Assembly: GCA_023374025.1 (NCBI GenBank)
Contig: SIJG01000042.1
Span: 1 to 64,000 of the forward strand
Origin: Heterodera schachtii
Lineage: Eukaryota; Nematoda; Chromadorea; Rhabditida; Heteroderidae
Direction: 5' to 3'
DNA length: 64,000 bases
Every line of letters begins with the position of its first letter. Position 1 is the first letter of the stretch. The translations under genes and the position numbers were made by a program. This document shows positions 1 to 10,759 of this stretch, in pieces. The notes below the pieces were generated by a model that had not been told where the DNA came from, did no database searches, and saw nothing but the letters and a program-made list of their open reading frames with translations.

Positions 1-11
1 GGGGTACAAAG

Positions 12-175
12 CAGGGATGGCATTCCGAGGCCCCAAAAATTTTCGGAAATCGGAATTCCGTGGGCCAAAATTTTTCGGAAATCGGAATTCCGAGGCTCAA
101 AAATTTTTCGGAAGTCGGAAATCGGAATTCCGACCCCAAAAACGTCGGAAATCGAAAGTCGGAAATCGGAAATTT
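12..175 (+). repeat. hAT-like terminus with CGGAAATCGG motif array
   Basis: The stretch opens with CAGGGATGGCATTCCGAGG, which fits the YARNG terminus of hAT elements. It continues with about seven degenerate copies of a CGGAAATCGGAATTCCG motif. A matching inverted terminus (reverse complement starts CAGGGATGGGGCATTCCGAGG) ends at about 7506. I could not find the partner end of this copy or a TSD. Confidence 0.5.
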
Positions 176-559
176 TTCAAAAAACATAAAATATAATAAA
201 AAATTTTAAATATTTTAATAGGCTAAATTTTAAATTCTTAACCAAGTAAAAGGTGATTCAAAAATTTTTTTATTTAAATATATATTTGCTTTAAAAATTA
301 TTCAATTATTTTCATCAAAAATTTTACCTTTTTTTGCGGCGCGTTTTTTTCAAAATTTTTGAAAACATGGCGGGGGAGGTCCGGGTGTGTCGATAGGCGC
401 CCGCCGGGGAAAATTTATTAAGGTGAATTTGTGATCAATTTGATTTCTGTAATCACTATCTCATTTTCCAAAAAAAAGTCTCATTGACCCTCTTAAAGAC
501 CACAAAATGAGGAAAAATCCTCAGATATCGAAGCTCTGATAAAATAAGCAAATTTTCCC
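176..559. other. AT-rich intergenic DNA, no gene seen
   Basis: I see no coding potential. It contains one copy, on the reverse strand near 387-409, of a GC-rich motif that recurs in the window (GGCGGCGCCTATCGGCACC in the other orientation). Confidence 0.6.
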
Positions 560-860
560 TTTTGGATTTAATTGTTCAAAATATTTTTTTTAACAAAAAA
601 TTCATTGACAAAACCCAAAAATATTTTAATTTTAAGCAAAACTAATTTTCCTATTAAGTGAATTTTATTAAAATTAATGTTCCACCAGAACAGGAATCTG
701 GGCCCCAGATTTTCTTTATGTTTTTTATAAATTAGAGCTTTACACCGAATTTGGCTCAATAAACTAAATTTATCTAAAAAAAAACTTTACATAATACAAC
801 AACAAAAAGAACAAGTTACTTTTTGTTCATGCTAATCATAAACGGATCTAGAAATAAAAA
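560..860. repeat. Diverged duplicate holding empty insertion sites
   Basis: This stretch parallels a second copy that is now split over about 1085-1229, 1896-1971 and 2876-2930. Shared landmarks, in order, are a 'gacaaaacccaaaaa' run, 'ttataaattagag', 'aaatttatct', and 'gttcatgctaatcat'. In this copy the two places where MITEs sit in the other copy are uninterrupted, so it serves as an empty-site reference. 861-1080 shows nothing recognisable. Confidence 0.6.
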
Positions 861-1229
861 AACAAATAAATTAAATAATTGAAAATAACAATTAAATTTT
901 CTCAATTAAATTTTGCGTACCATATATTCCCGACCCCCCTCACTCCGAAATTAGTTTTTCTGCTTCGAGACCGAGAAGACTTTCAAGCATCGCATTAATT
1001 TATATTTAGATTTCTTACTATTGTTTGTAATACAACGGAGAAAAGGCCATACAGATTTGTCCATAAATAAGTGAATTTTTCCCTAATAAATTTTTGGATT
1101 TAATTTTATAAATTTTTACAACAAAAAAAATTCTTTGTCAAAACCCAAAAACAAAAATTTTTCCAGCGGAATAGCAAATCTACATAAAGGAAAAGCTGGA
1201 CCCCTGCTTTTATTGAGTTTTGTTATAAA

Positions 1230-1895
1230 TAGGGTTGGTAATTATATGCACATGCATATTTTTTTCCTGGACTGTGGGAGGCCTGAAACGCACGAAAAAC
1301 ATGTTTTTGGCTTGGTTTGAAGCTTCTAGGACGTATTTCCATATGCATATTTTGCATATTTGTGCATATTTCGCGATTTATGTGCATATTTGCATATTTG
1401 TGCATATTTTGGAATTTCGTGCATATTTTATGTGCATATTTTGGCATTTTTCCAAAAAAACCTCTAATAGAACGACTCCCAACAGACAAATTGGCCTTTT
1501 TGACCTCAAAACCGGAAAATTTTCCAAAAAAATAATTTTTTAGCAAAATTTTCACGAAAAATATTGAATAAATTTAAATTTTCTCAAAAAATGGTTAATT
1601 TATGTCAAAAATAAGCAAAATTTCGCTTTTTAGGTTGGTTTTTTCGCTAAAAATGAGTAAATTTTTGCTTTATCATGTTTTTTTCTCCTAAAATGATTTT
1701 TAATACCACATTTAGCCATTTTTGAAGATTTTACTTTATATTTAACAAATTTGAAGAAATTTTGAGAAATTGCACCCTCAATTTGGAAAATTTTATGTGC
1801 ATATTTTTCACTTTTTATGTGCATATTTCGCAATTAATGGTGCATATTTTATGCGCATATTTTGCGATTTTATGTGCATATAATTACCATCCCTA
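1230..1895. mobile_element. hAT-like MITE with GTGCATATTT motifs
   Basis: The left end reads TAGGGTTGGTAATTATATGC and the reverse complement of the right end reads TAGGGATGGTAATTATATGC, so terminal inverted repeats of at least 20 bp are visible. An exact 8-bp TSD, gttataaa, lies at 1222-1229 and 1896-1903. Both subterminal regions hold many GTGCATATTT motifs. There is no transposase. hAT elements are known for 8-bp TSDs and YARNG ends; assignment to hAT is by these two features only. Confidence 0.85.
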
Positions 1896-1971
1896 GTTAT
1901 AAATTAGAGTTTTGCATCGATTTTGGCTCATGAAACAAAATTTATCTTAAAAAAATGTAGATAATAACAAC

Positions 1972-2875
1972 TAGAGACCGGAAATTTCAAATTTGCGGAT
2001 CCTGTTGCAGGATTGGAATTCAAAATTTTTTGCAGGACCGGATCCGGCCGGATTAATCCTGCAAATCCTGCAATCCTGCAAATCCTGCATTCAAAATTTG
2101 CCGGATCCTGCGCAGGATTGCGGATTTTTGGAAATTTTGAAAAAATTTCAATTAAATTTCAAAAATTTTCCAAAAAAGAAAAAAATGCCTGATAATTTGA
2201 AAAAGAAATTTTTAGGGGTTGGCTGGGATGCATTAAAAGGGGCGACTAAGATTTTTCAAATGGGTCAGACGGTAAAAAGAGATCGGGAATCAAATCTGTT
2301 AATGGTCGATAAATTTGACTATTTTTTGCTTTTCAAAAATGCTTTTTTTCGGCGCAATTTTTTCAAAAACTAGGAACAAAGGGGTCCGGCTGTGCCGATA
2401 GGCGCCGTCTGAAAATTTTTTTGGAAAATTTTGTCAATTTCTTAACTGATTTTGTCCAAATGACCAAATGTCGCACATTTTGACTCATTTCTACAGGATT
2501 AATAAGTAAAAGCCGATCCGCCTGCGGTGCCGATAGGCGCCGCCGGGAAATTTTTTTTTGCAAATTCTAGGTAAAATTGAGATGAAAATTGGGTCTAATT
2601 TGTTGAATTTATTATAAATTTATTCAAAAATTTTGGCATTCTGTTCTTCAAAATTTTCAAAAAATCAATGAAATCCTGCCGGATCCTGCACAAAAATCAA
2701 ATTTGCGGATCCTGTTGCAGGATTGGAATTCAAAATCTTTTGCCGGACCGGATCCGGCCGGATTAATCCTGCAAATCCTGCAATCCTGCAAATCCTGCAT
2801 TTTCCAAAAAATGCAGGATTGCGGATTGGGATCCTGCAAAATCCTGCGCAGGATCCGGTCCTGCTCCGGTCTCTA
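1972..2875. mobile_element. hAT-like MITE with AATCCTGC motifs
   Basis: The ends are inverted copies of TAGAGACCGG, flanked by an exact 8-bp TSD, ataacaac, at 1964-1971 and 2876-2883. Each subterminal region carries a block of GGATCCTGC / AATCCTGCA direct repeats (about 1996-2110 and 2680-2865). Two copies of the recurrent GCC-rich motif lie inside (about 2390 and 2525). No transposase is present. Confidence 0.85.
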
Positions 2876-2883
2876 ATAACAAC

Positions 2884-3499
2884 AACAATTTGCTTACAGT
2901 TCATGCTAATCATGAACTGATCTATCTTTTTTTTGGGGGGGGGGGGGTACGGCTTTTCCATCTGATCACATCCAATTGGTCGATCCGCAATTCTATTGCT
3001 TTTTCGGCAGTTTTGAATGGCTTTTATCTTTCTTTTTATCATCGGAGATGGGTCTTGTCCTCTGAAAAACCGGGTTTTAAATATCATTATTTCGAAGAAT
3101 TTCCAAATTTATTTTGCATTAAACCTGCTGCTATTTGAGGAGCTCGTGCTTTCCATGTCCGGAATTTTTCCAACCTTTTCTTCAACAAAGTCCCAATATT
3201 TATGATCCGCAGTTGAAGTCCGGGGTCTTAATAGTTTTTGATATTTTAAAACACAAAATTGTGGATGCTGATGATATTTTATACTTCTAACTAATTTTTT
3301 CTTATTTTTATTCAATGCCATCTTCAAATGGGTATTTTATATTGAAATAAATTTCTTTATCATGGTTTTTATATATTTTTTTATAAATTAAAATTTTCTA
3401 AAATGTTCAATATGTAGAATTTGTTAAGAGGGCCAAGGGGTTGAAATTTTAAATTCAAAAGTTTATAAATTATGCAATAAACTTTAGGGGGGGGGGGGA
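2884..3499. other. Intergenic, nothing coding; two poly-G runs
   Basis: I see no gene. G homopolymers of more than ten bases occur near 2935-2947 and 3488-3498, the second directly beside the foldback element that follows. Confidence 0.6.
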
Positions 3500-3505
3500 T
3501 AATTT

Positions 3506-3859
3506 GAGGGGACACACGTGTTTCGCGCCAGCCCAGTTTTTGGACTATAATTTTTTTCTTTGTCATCTAAATCAAACATTGTTGGTATCATTCGAAATCT
3601 GTAAATGTCCTCTATTAGCCTGCAAAATTTTGAAAAATTATGTAAAGGTTCCAAAAAATTATGACCAGAACAACTTACAAAACCAGATTTTCCAACTTTT
3701 ATGGCCATAAATTTGTTCAAAATTGACGAAATTTTTTGGAATTATGCAAAATAATAGAGCATCTGAAGGGCTTTCGAATGATACCAACAATGTTTGATTT
3801 GGTTGACAAAAAAAAGTTATAGTCCAAAAACTGGGCTGGCGCTGAAACGCAGTGGACCC
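3506..3859. mobile_element. Foldback element, GCGCCAGCCCAG arms
   Basis: The arms are inverted repeats: the block around GCGCCAGCCCAGTTTTTGG at 3526-3545 and its complement at about 3820-3840, continuing inward through ATCATTCGAA-type core sequence on both sides (about 3587 and 3776). A 6-bp direct repeat, taattt, flanks it at 3500-3505 and 3860-3865. No coding content. Confidence 0.7.
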
Positions 3860-3865
3860 TAATTT

Positions 3866-4375
3866 AAGGGGCGAGGTCTATTTTAACACCCCACCCCTTC
3901 CCTCAAAAGGGAGGCTTTATTTGAAGCGGCAGGGGGCGGATCCAATTTAGGCGGGAGGCTATAGAAAAAGGGACAAATTCAGAAAATTCGCTTACCCGTC
4001 AATATTAATATTTTGTAAAAATTTAAAAAAACATCTATATTTGTGCATATAACCTGCTGCTATTTGAACTTTGACCAACAGGTCCGACATGGATGCTTGA
4101 ACTTGGTAATAATTTAACAATTTTAGCATCAACATCATCACCTCGCATATCAAGTTCGAAAGCATTTGTTTCAATGAAAGTGGCTTTTTCAAATAAAAAT
4201 GTCCTAAAATTTTCAGTTTAAAAAGAGTTTTAGGTTTTTCAAAAATTGTGCTAATTGGTGAAAATGGAGACATCAAGAATAAGATTTTTCATTTTTTACT
4301 TTTAAAGTTTTTTAATTTTGCTAATTGACGAAAAAGGCAACACCACGAATAGGGTTTTCTTCCATTTATAAAATT
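3866..4375. other. Intergenic, nothing recognised
   Basis: AT-rich sequence without a convincing gene. A 94-codon open frame on the minus strand (3992-4276) has no recognisable motif. Confidence 0.5.
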
Positions 4376-4744
4376 TCACCTAAATTGATCCCCGTTTTTT
4401 CTTATATCAATTCCAATGCTCTTTTGATTGCCATGCCCATCTCCACGGCATAAGCGTTCCGCCATTTTTGGGTCGTACAGTTTTACGATGACCGTAAAAT
4501 TGCCATTCCCTCCAGCGCTGTGTTGATAAAATTCGCTTCCGATTACATAGTCTGAAGATAGTTGAGAATCCGTGATTTTACATCTAAGCAATATTTCATA
4601 GTTTGTCAATTGCCCATTTTGTGCATCGCCCTCATCAACATTAAACAAAGTGATTGCTTTTTCTTCCAACGGTCCAATGCCAAAGCCAAGCACAATCGGT
4701 ACACTCCGAGCAGAAAGTTGCCACTTCAGGAACACAAATTCATG
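4376..4744 (-). CDS. Putative coding exon, unknown protein
   Basis: A minus-strand open frame of about 122 codons ends in a stop at 4376 and is preceded by a TAATAG acceptor-like site at about 4745, so it may be a terminal exon. Composition is protein-like and mixed (segments such as FNVDEGDAQNGQLTNYEILL and GGNGNFTVIVKLYD) rather than low complexity. I do not recognise the family. The segment NFTVIVKLYD recalls beta-strand-rich small secreted proteins but that is weak. It could belong to one gene with the exon at 5265-5582, 520 bp upstream on the same strand; I could not establish a joining splice. Confidence 0.4.
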   Translation of the reverse strand, partial: HEFVFLKWQLSARSVPIVLGFGIGPLEEKAITLFNVDEGDAQNGQLTNYEILLRCKITDSQLSSDYVIGSEFYQHSAGGNGNFTVIVKLYDPKMAERLCRGDGHGNQKSIGIDIRKNGDQFR

Positions 4745-4749
4745 CTATT

Positions 4750-5264
4750 AAATTTTATTTATTGTTATTTTAAAATACATAGAAGAGAAAATCGGCAATG
4801 ATGAGAGATTTTTTTGAGAATTTATGTGAATTTTAGAGAAATGAGAGAATTTTATTAATGTAAAAAACTTATTTTCTCGCGGAACTTTATTGCTAACGAA
4901 AACACCTTCGAATTTTTTAATTTACTGTTGCGTGCGTGCATCAGGGGGTATGTGGAGTTTTCGATTTACATTAGCGATTTCCTGCTTTTTTGTTGCCGGA
5001 ATTTGCAAACGAACAATAAAGCAATTTCTAAATTTGTGGCGCCCTCCCCTTTGAAATAAAGACCCATTTGAAGGAAGGTTAGAAAATGAACCACTCCGGC
5101 TTACAAATTAGTAATACCCACACCCCTTGAAATAAGCCCCCGAGGGGTCGAATAATAGACCCACATGTGCTCTAATTCAATAACTACGCTAGGCATATAT
5201 AATATTTTCTAAAATGGCGCTGTATAATTAAATTCAACCATGTAATTATAGTAGAGTACATAGG
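4750..5264. other. Intergenic or intronic, nothing recognised
   Basis: No gene, repeat array or element ends seen. It would be an intron if the two flanking minus-strand open frames belong to one gene. Confidence 0.4.
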
Positions 5265-5582
5265 TCACCCAGATGTTACACTAAAGCACCCACTCACACA
5301 TTCATTTGTAGTGGCATCGCTGATTTTGATTGTTGCATTCGGGTCATTCTGATCGCAATTTGTGAAGTTCGTATCTAGCCAAATACATGTAAATATTCCA
5401 TTAGTTGTAAATTCTGGCATATCATGGTCAATTAAAAGTATTACATCATCATTTTTGCCTTTGCACATCAGTTGCCCCACATAATTCACATTGTTTGGCC
5501 TTACGCATATTTCAATGGTCAATTTAGGCGGAATAAAAAGACAAATGATGGTAATGACAGTAATGATAATGATGAGAAGCAT
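5265..5582 (-). CDS. Putative small secreted protein, unknown
   Basis: This minus-strand frame of 105 codons begins with a strong signal-peptide-like segment (hydrophobic run LLIIIITVITIICLFI, residues 2-17). The rest is polar, with six cysteines after the leader and several NxT/S sequons. The YVGQLMCKGK segment resembles the start of nematode transthyretin-like domains (G-x-L-x-C-x-GK), but the expected downstream motifs are not clear, so I do not assign it. A GT donor lies close to the stop, so the frame may continue into another exon. Function is unknown. Confidence 0.45.
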   Translation of the reverse strand: MLLIIIITVITIICLFIPPKLTIEICVRPNNVNYVGQLMCKGKNDDVILLIDHDMPEFTTNGIFTCIWLDTNFTNCDQNDPNATIKISDATTNECVSGCFSVTSG

Positions 5583-5824
5583 GCTCTAAAAATTTTTTTT
5601 AAACATTTATATTATTATTTTAATAAAAGAAAGAGACTCCAAATTATTTAATATATTTAATCATAACATCGATTATATAAAAAATTAATAATTTAACTGG
5701 AATAAAGGAAGCTCCAGAAAAAATGAATGAAAATTAGAATTCTGCTCTTTGTTACATATTTAAAAAAGGACCCACGGGCAATTAGTTTTTTATTGTATGT
5801 CATTATAAAAAATTAATCTTTTAC

Positions 5825-6200
5825 CGGACTGGGACACTGTAATCTGGCTGGTATAGTCTGAGCCAAGTTTAGAGCATCATATTTGTTGACCAAATTTTTA
5901 CAAAGTTGATATCATTCGAAAGCTCTTACCAAGCTTTATTGGCTTCCCAAAAATTACAAAGATTTATCGACATGTAAAAAAGTTATAAGCAAAAAATATG
6001 AAAAAATTCAGACTTTTTGGTAGTATACATGTTTCAACCTTTTTATAGGCTGTTCAATCGCTTAGAAATATCTTATCAAAAGCTCCTAAACATGTAGAGC
6101 TTTTGAATGCTGCTAAATTATTTTGTCAGCTGAAAAAAAGTTATGATGCTTTGAACTTTGATCAGACTATACCGGCCAGACTATAGTGTCCCTCACCCTG
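5825..6200. mobile_element. Foldback element, GTATAGTCTGGCC arms
   Basis: The arms pair GGGACACTGTAATCTGGC and GGTATAGTCTGA on the left with the complement of GGGACACTATAGTCTGGC and GGTATAGTCTGA on the right. ATCATTCGAAAGCTCTT lies at about 5913. A 6-bp direct repeat, ttttac, flanks it (5819-5824, 6201-6206); an 8-bp match with one mismatch is also possible. Confidence 0.7.
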
Positions 6201-6654
6201 TTTTACTGCTTATTTCAGTATTTTAAAAAACCAATTTTCAACTTTAACATTGTTTAGTTTTATTAAGCAAAATTTATTAAAAACCCAAATTTTTCCGGCG
6301 GCCCTTGTCGACACCGCCGGATTGGCCCAAGTTTATTTTCAACAAAAAAACTGTCCAGGATTTTCGACCAAAAAAAAGAAAAATTGCTAAGCTCCAAGAT
6401 TTATTGTTTTGACGTATTTTCACATACATTCTCGAGATCCGTGAAAAAGAAAAACATTTCTATTTCGGATTTTGATCTAAATGCATTTCGTATAATTTTT
6501 TGGTTCTTTTTAGTGGCACCGACTCAAAAATATTTAGATTATCATTTCCAACAAAATGTAAATGTTGAAAATTGTCCATTCATGGTTTTTTGAATCTATC
6601 TTGTATTGTTTTTTTGATCCAAAATCCTATTAAAAATGAGAGAGCCCATTTAAG
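6201..6654. other. Intergenic, nothing coding
   Basis: A diverged copy of the recurrent GCC-rich motif lies at about 6296-6326. No gene seen. Confidence 0.5.
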
Positions 6655-7200
6655 GAACGGCGATAGCTTAGTCGGTCCGATCATTAGACGGTTTACAAGG
6701 GCCATGGGTTCGAGTCCCATTGGGCGAATTACCTTTTTGTATTTGTTTCTTCTCTGAAAAAATTCTAGTTTGATTCCGTCTTCGGGCGGAAACCCTGTCT
6801 ATAGTATTTCTATTTTACTAATGAATTTTCGGAATGTGGTATTTAAGCGAAAATTGGTCGGTCCGCTTGGGTAATTAATGAATGAGTGTAAATTTTAAGC
6901 GAGATAAAAAATAATAATGAATGGCCATGGAATTAATGCTTCTTAGGGGAAAGCCCTTCTCTTTTATGCCATTAATAGCAAATTATTGATTCTTTATAAA
7001 AATCATTGACATTTATTAAAGTGAATTATTGGTCATTTTTAATTTTATGATTATTTTATATATAGTAAAGTGAATTATTGATCATATTTAAATATTAAAA
7101 TTATATTTAAATATTAGAGTGAATTATTGTTTAGAATGATTTATAATATTATTTTATTATACAATGTATTTGATTATTTTTAATTTTATAATTTTTTTTA
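6655..7200 (+). mobile_element. tRNA-derived SINE, copy 1
   Basis: The head has an RNA polymerase III A box (TAGCTTAGTCGG, 6664-6675) and B box (GGTTCGAGTCC, 6707-6717) at tRNA-like spacing. The acceptor strands do not pair, so it is not a functional tRNA. A non-tRNA body of about 300 bp follows and is shared with the copy at 12005. The tail has repeats of about 45-50 bp built on 'attaaagtgaattattgatc'. These features fit a tRNA-derived SINE with a tandem-repeat tail. Confidence 0.8.
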
Positions 7201-7599
7201 TTAGACACCAACAAAATTCGTCTGAAATTCCTCTTAACATTTTCAAAATTTTTTATTCATACACAAAAAAAATCAGAGAAAAAAAGTTCAAAATACTAGG
7301 TTTTTGAGTTCCTTTTGGCCATAACTTTTTGAAAATTAACGAAATTTTTGAAATTTTGCAAATTAATAATAAACACCGGCCAATATCTTTTGGCTCGGGG
7401 GCCAAAATCCACCCTCCTATCCCTATGGCGGTATCTTCAAACACTAAAAAGGGCCCAGTATCTTTAGGAAAAAAATTCTCTGGGCCCTCGGAATGCCCCA
7501 TCCCTGCAGAACACCGGAGCAAGACTTAATCTAGGGTTCGTCCCCTACCCTACGGAAAAAAAATCAGAGATCGGGAAAGAAATACTCAACGATATTTGT
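7201..7599. other. Intergenic with an orphan hAT-like end
   Basis: No gene. Reading the reverse strand from 7506, the sequence starts CAGGGATGGGGCATTCCGAGG, the same end family as at position 12. The inward motif is GGGCCC-rich. Confidence 0.5.
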
Positions 7600-8420
7600 C
7601 GGGAATGGCTGAAGAGTATAATTTTTTGACGGCGAAGTTAATATTAAAAAATATTTAGAGTTTTTTTGGAAAAAGTATAGAAATGGGTCCGATAAAAAAT
7701 CGCCTAACCAATCAATATCTAATGAGATTCTAATCATTATTAAAAAATAGTGCTGAGGTGCGGAAAAATCGAAAAACCGTACGAAAAATTACATCAAAAA
7801 TCATCGAAAATACAATTATATATAAAAATTTCAAACATATTTGGTATCACTCGAAAGCGGTTGACGACTAAGTTAAAAGAGCATGGACGAAGTCGAACTC
7901 AAGAAATCTGATTCGCCGGGACAACTGAGTCCAACTGAAAATGGACACTTCAGTACCAAAGAAATTACAATTTATTTTTTCTTCTTTTAATGCATAATAT
8001 GTTAATTTTTTTGCCTTGAATTTTGCGTATTGCGCTAAAAAAACATCGCATATTCGGCTTGGTGGCCGCGAGACTCTGTGATCCGGGAGAAGTCCGGGCG
8101 TGATCCGCAGACGTCGTTTGACTGATTTGCAGGGGCTTTGGCTCCCGCAGTCAACCGCCTGTGACGCTTGTCAGACTGCTTGTTTCCTACGCCCTCCGTC
8201 TTGCCCCACGATTTGCTCCGTCTTCGCATGTTCATTTTTGCCTAGTCCAAAACAGAACGTGTTTTTATGTGTTTTTGGATCATTTAATTTTTTTCAAATT
8301 CATTTTTGTAGGTTTTTGGTGGGACCCATAAGTTCTGTCTATGTGTTTTTTAACAAAATTCTTTCAGATTCATTATTGGCATGCCAAGAGGGGTACATTA
8401 TAACTCGCCGACTCGCCGAT
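7600..8420 (+). repeat. Diverged relative of the 2.05-kb repeat
   Basis: The order of landmarks matches the 2.05-kb units at 25-34 kb. These are a GGTATCACTCGAAAGC core at about 7841, 'ggacacttcagtacc' at about 7944, a GC-rich block containing 'tgatccgcagacg' and 'cagtcaaccgcctgtg' (8040-8235), then 'aaaattctttcagattcat' near 8350. Identity is clearly lower than among the 25-34 kb units, so it is an older copy. Confidence 0.75.
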
Positions 8421-8756
8421 AAATAGTGCAACAAAAAAAATCAAAAAATTTTAAATTTAAAATAAACAAATTAGACGTAGATAAAAGATTAAATTAGAAA
8501 AATATGTATTTGTGCTGAGAATAAATAACACATTTTCCTCTTGGTTTGAAGCTTCTACGGAATTTTATTATGCTTTTTTGTTACCTTTTACAGGATTTTC
8601 GTGCCATTTCATGCCTTTTTTTCAATTTTTTAGTGCCCATTATATGTTGTGTCTTTTTCGCAATTTTTGGTGCCTTTTTAGTCGATCTCTATTAATGAAT
8701 GATGTTTACTACATACAACTTTTTTATATGTCAACAAACTGGAAAGGGTCCTTTGA

Positions 8757-9141
8757 CGGAGCAGCTCACAGTTGGGCCACCCGGCAGGTTTGGGCCCAAG
8801 CGGGTTTTTAGCTATAACTTTTTTATTTGTCAACCAAAGGCAACATTCTTGGTATCATTCAAGAGCCCAAAACGTTTTCTATTATCATGCAAAATTTTGA
8901 AATTCTGTTAAGGTTCAAAAAAGTTATGCCAGAAGAATACAAAAAACCAGATTTTCTAACCTTTTTGGCCATAAATTTGTTCAAAATTGAGGAATTTTTT
9001 TCGGAATTTTGCAGGCTAATAAAGCATCTTAAGGGCTCTCGAGTGCTACAAAGGTGGTTAAATTTGGTTGACAAAGCAAAAAATTATAGTCCAAAAATAC
9101 GTTGGGGCCCAAACGTGCCGGGGCCCAACTGAGGTGTACTG
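8757..9141. mobile_element. Foldback MITE, GTTGGGCC/GTTTGGGCCC arms
   Basis: An exact 8-bp TSD, tcctttga, occurs at 8749-8756 and 9142-9149. The left end reads CGGAGCAGCTCACAGTTGGG and the reverse complement of the right end reads CAGTACACCTCAGTTGGG; both continue into GTTTGGGCCC blocks. The inner parts pair 'ggtatcattc' (about 8852) with a diverged inverted copy (about 9036). There is no coding content. Confidence 0.85.
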
Positions 9142-9233
9142 TCCTTTGATAACAAATAATCAACAAAAACATTCGTGTCGATAAAAACAAATCATTTAAA
9201 TCGCTAACATAACAAATCCATCAACCACTTTTT

Positions 9234-9464
9234 TCAATCCTTGCCAACTTTGCCTTCCTCCATCTTCTTAATGTTTATACTTTTTGAAATCCATCGTCTG
9301 AGGGTAGGCATTTTAATTTTTAAATCTTCGAGAATTTTATGAATCGTTTCAACTCCAACAGTGTATATTTTTCCCTGCTCTTGCTTTCGCTTAATTTTAT
9401 ACTTCCATTTGGAATATTTTCGCATTTTAATCTTTTTCATCTCCTCAAGTTCAATAAAACCCAA
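9234..9464 (-). CDS. Small basic protein, possible HTH fragment
   Basis: This is a 76-codon minus-strand frame that is very lysine- and isoleucine-rich. The segment from about residue 34 (VGVETIHKILEDLKIKMPTL, then RRWISK) has the spacing of a helix-turn-helix in which the second helix ends in RRW. This could be a transposase DNA-binding remnant or an exon of an unknown gene. It could also be chance in AT-rich DNA. Confidence 0.3.
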   Translation of the reverse strand: MGFIELEEMKKIKMRKYSKWKYKIKRKQEQGKIYTVGVETIHKILEDLKIKMPTLRRWISKSINIKKMEEGKVGKD

Positions 9465-9589
9465 CAGTCCTAAAATTCAAGCATCTTCGTTATTAATAAA
9501 AAGGGTTCTTGCCTTTGTAATGAATGAAAATTTTTCAAATGAATAAATTCATTCTTTAATTATTCTCAAATCTTTCAGTAATATTTTTG

Positions 9590-9925
9590 TCCGAAAGCTA
9601 TTATAAAACAATTAAGGATGACTCGTAAGATTATTCTTGCTATTATAAAACAATTAAGGATGACTCGTAAGATTATTCTTGCTATTATAAAACAATTAAG
9701 GATGACTCGTAAGATTATTCTTGCTATTATATAACAATTAGGGATGACTAGACGATTATTCTTGCTATTATATAATTAGGGATGACTAGACGATTATTCT
9801 TGCTATTATATAATTAGGGATGACTAGACGATTATTCTTGCTATTATATAATTAGGGATGACTAGACGATTATTCTTGCTATTATATAATTAGGGATGAC
9901 TAGACGATTATTCTTGCTATTATAA
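9590..9925. repeat. Tandem repeat, 42-bp then 38-bp units
   Basis: Three copies of a 42-bp unit (tattataaaacaattaagg, then atgactcgtaagattattcttgc) are followed by about five copies of a shortened 38-bp version (tattatataattagggatga, then ctagacgattattcttgc). The array stops about 25 bp beyond the stop codon of the minus-strand secreted-protein gene at 9949, so it lies in that gene's 3' flank or UTR. Confidence 0.9.
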
Positions 9926-9948
9926 ACCCCAAAAATCGCCCCTGTGAT

Positions 9949-10751
9949 TTAAATTTCAAAAATGTTACGCATGATTGTGTTTAAATCCGATGATGATGAT
10001 GAGCTGTCGACTTCTTTTTGTGCCGAGTCTGTGGCCTTTCTAAGCATTCCGTCCAAATTTTGCTCAAAAATTTGTCGCATTAATCCGTCCACACTTTCAT
10101 TTGGTGGACCATAGGACGCATAAATTGCCAATTGTAAAATCGCTTCAGTAATTGACACTAATTGTTCAATTTTTTGTGCTCTATAATTCAATCTTTGCTT
10201 ATTCACTAATTTTGGTTTTGCAATAATCAAATTTTTTTCACTTCTCAAATTTGGATCGAAATAAAAACATGAAATTCTGGCCAAATAATTCAACACTTTA
10301 ATTATTGAGCTTTTCATTACTTTTTGGCGTTCTTTAAGCACAAATTTTGGCCTAATTACTGGAAGTCCGATGAATTCTCTATACAAATATTCGTATAAAA
10401 TGCCCAAATATTTGCGATATTTTTGGCATATTTTTCCAAATTTCTCCCCTTTTTTGTCGCATTGCCAATTCTTTTTCAAAAAATACAAAAGGCCAAGGTA
10501 TGCTTCATATTTTTCAATTGCATCTACATTGGTTTCAGTTTGTTGTGGGTCTTTCACAAAAACAATAAATCCTGTTTCGTCGCTGTCCACCTAATTAAAT
10601 GGATTTAAATTTTAAATTTTTTTAAATCCACCTAATTAAATGGATTTAAATTTTAAATTTTTTTAAATTAAAATTACCGATGAATTTGCATTTGAAAATG
10701 GAAAAAGGAGGCAAATAATTGTAAAAGAATAGCAAAAGCATAGTTAAACAT
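9949..10751 (-). CDS. Secreted protein of unknown function, two exons
   Basis: I infer two exons on the minus strand: exon 1 at 10678-10751 and exon 2 at 9949-10582. Exon 1 encodes a signal-peptide-like leader (MFNYAFAILLQLFASFF). It ends at a GTAATT donor that joins, in phase 2, an acceptor after 'ggtggacag'. The mature part is about 210 residues, lysine- and tyrosine-rich, mostly helical in composition, without cysteine pairs that would suggest a disulfide scaffold, and ends with a serine run before LNTIMRNIFEI. I do not recognise a domain. The intron holds a 41-bp direct duplication (about 10590-10670) that duplicates an acceptor-like site, so use of the alternative site would bring early stops. 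The tandem repeat at 9590-9925 lies directly downstream. Confidence 0.6.
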
Positions 10752-10759
10752 TTTCTATA

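Noticed and set aside
6655..6730. Functional tRNA gene
   Set aside because: A and B boxes are good but the acceptor strands do not pair and no proper anticodon arm forms; the same head recurs with a long shared body, so it is a SINE.
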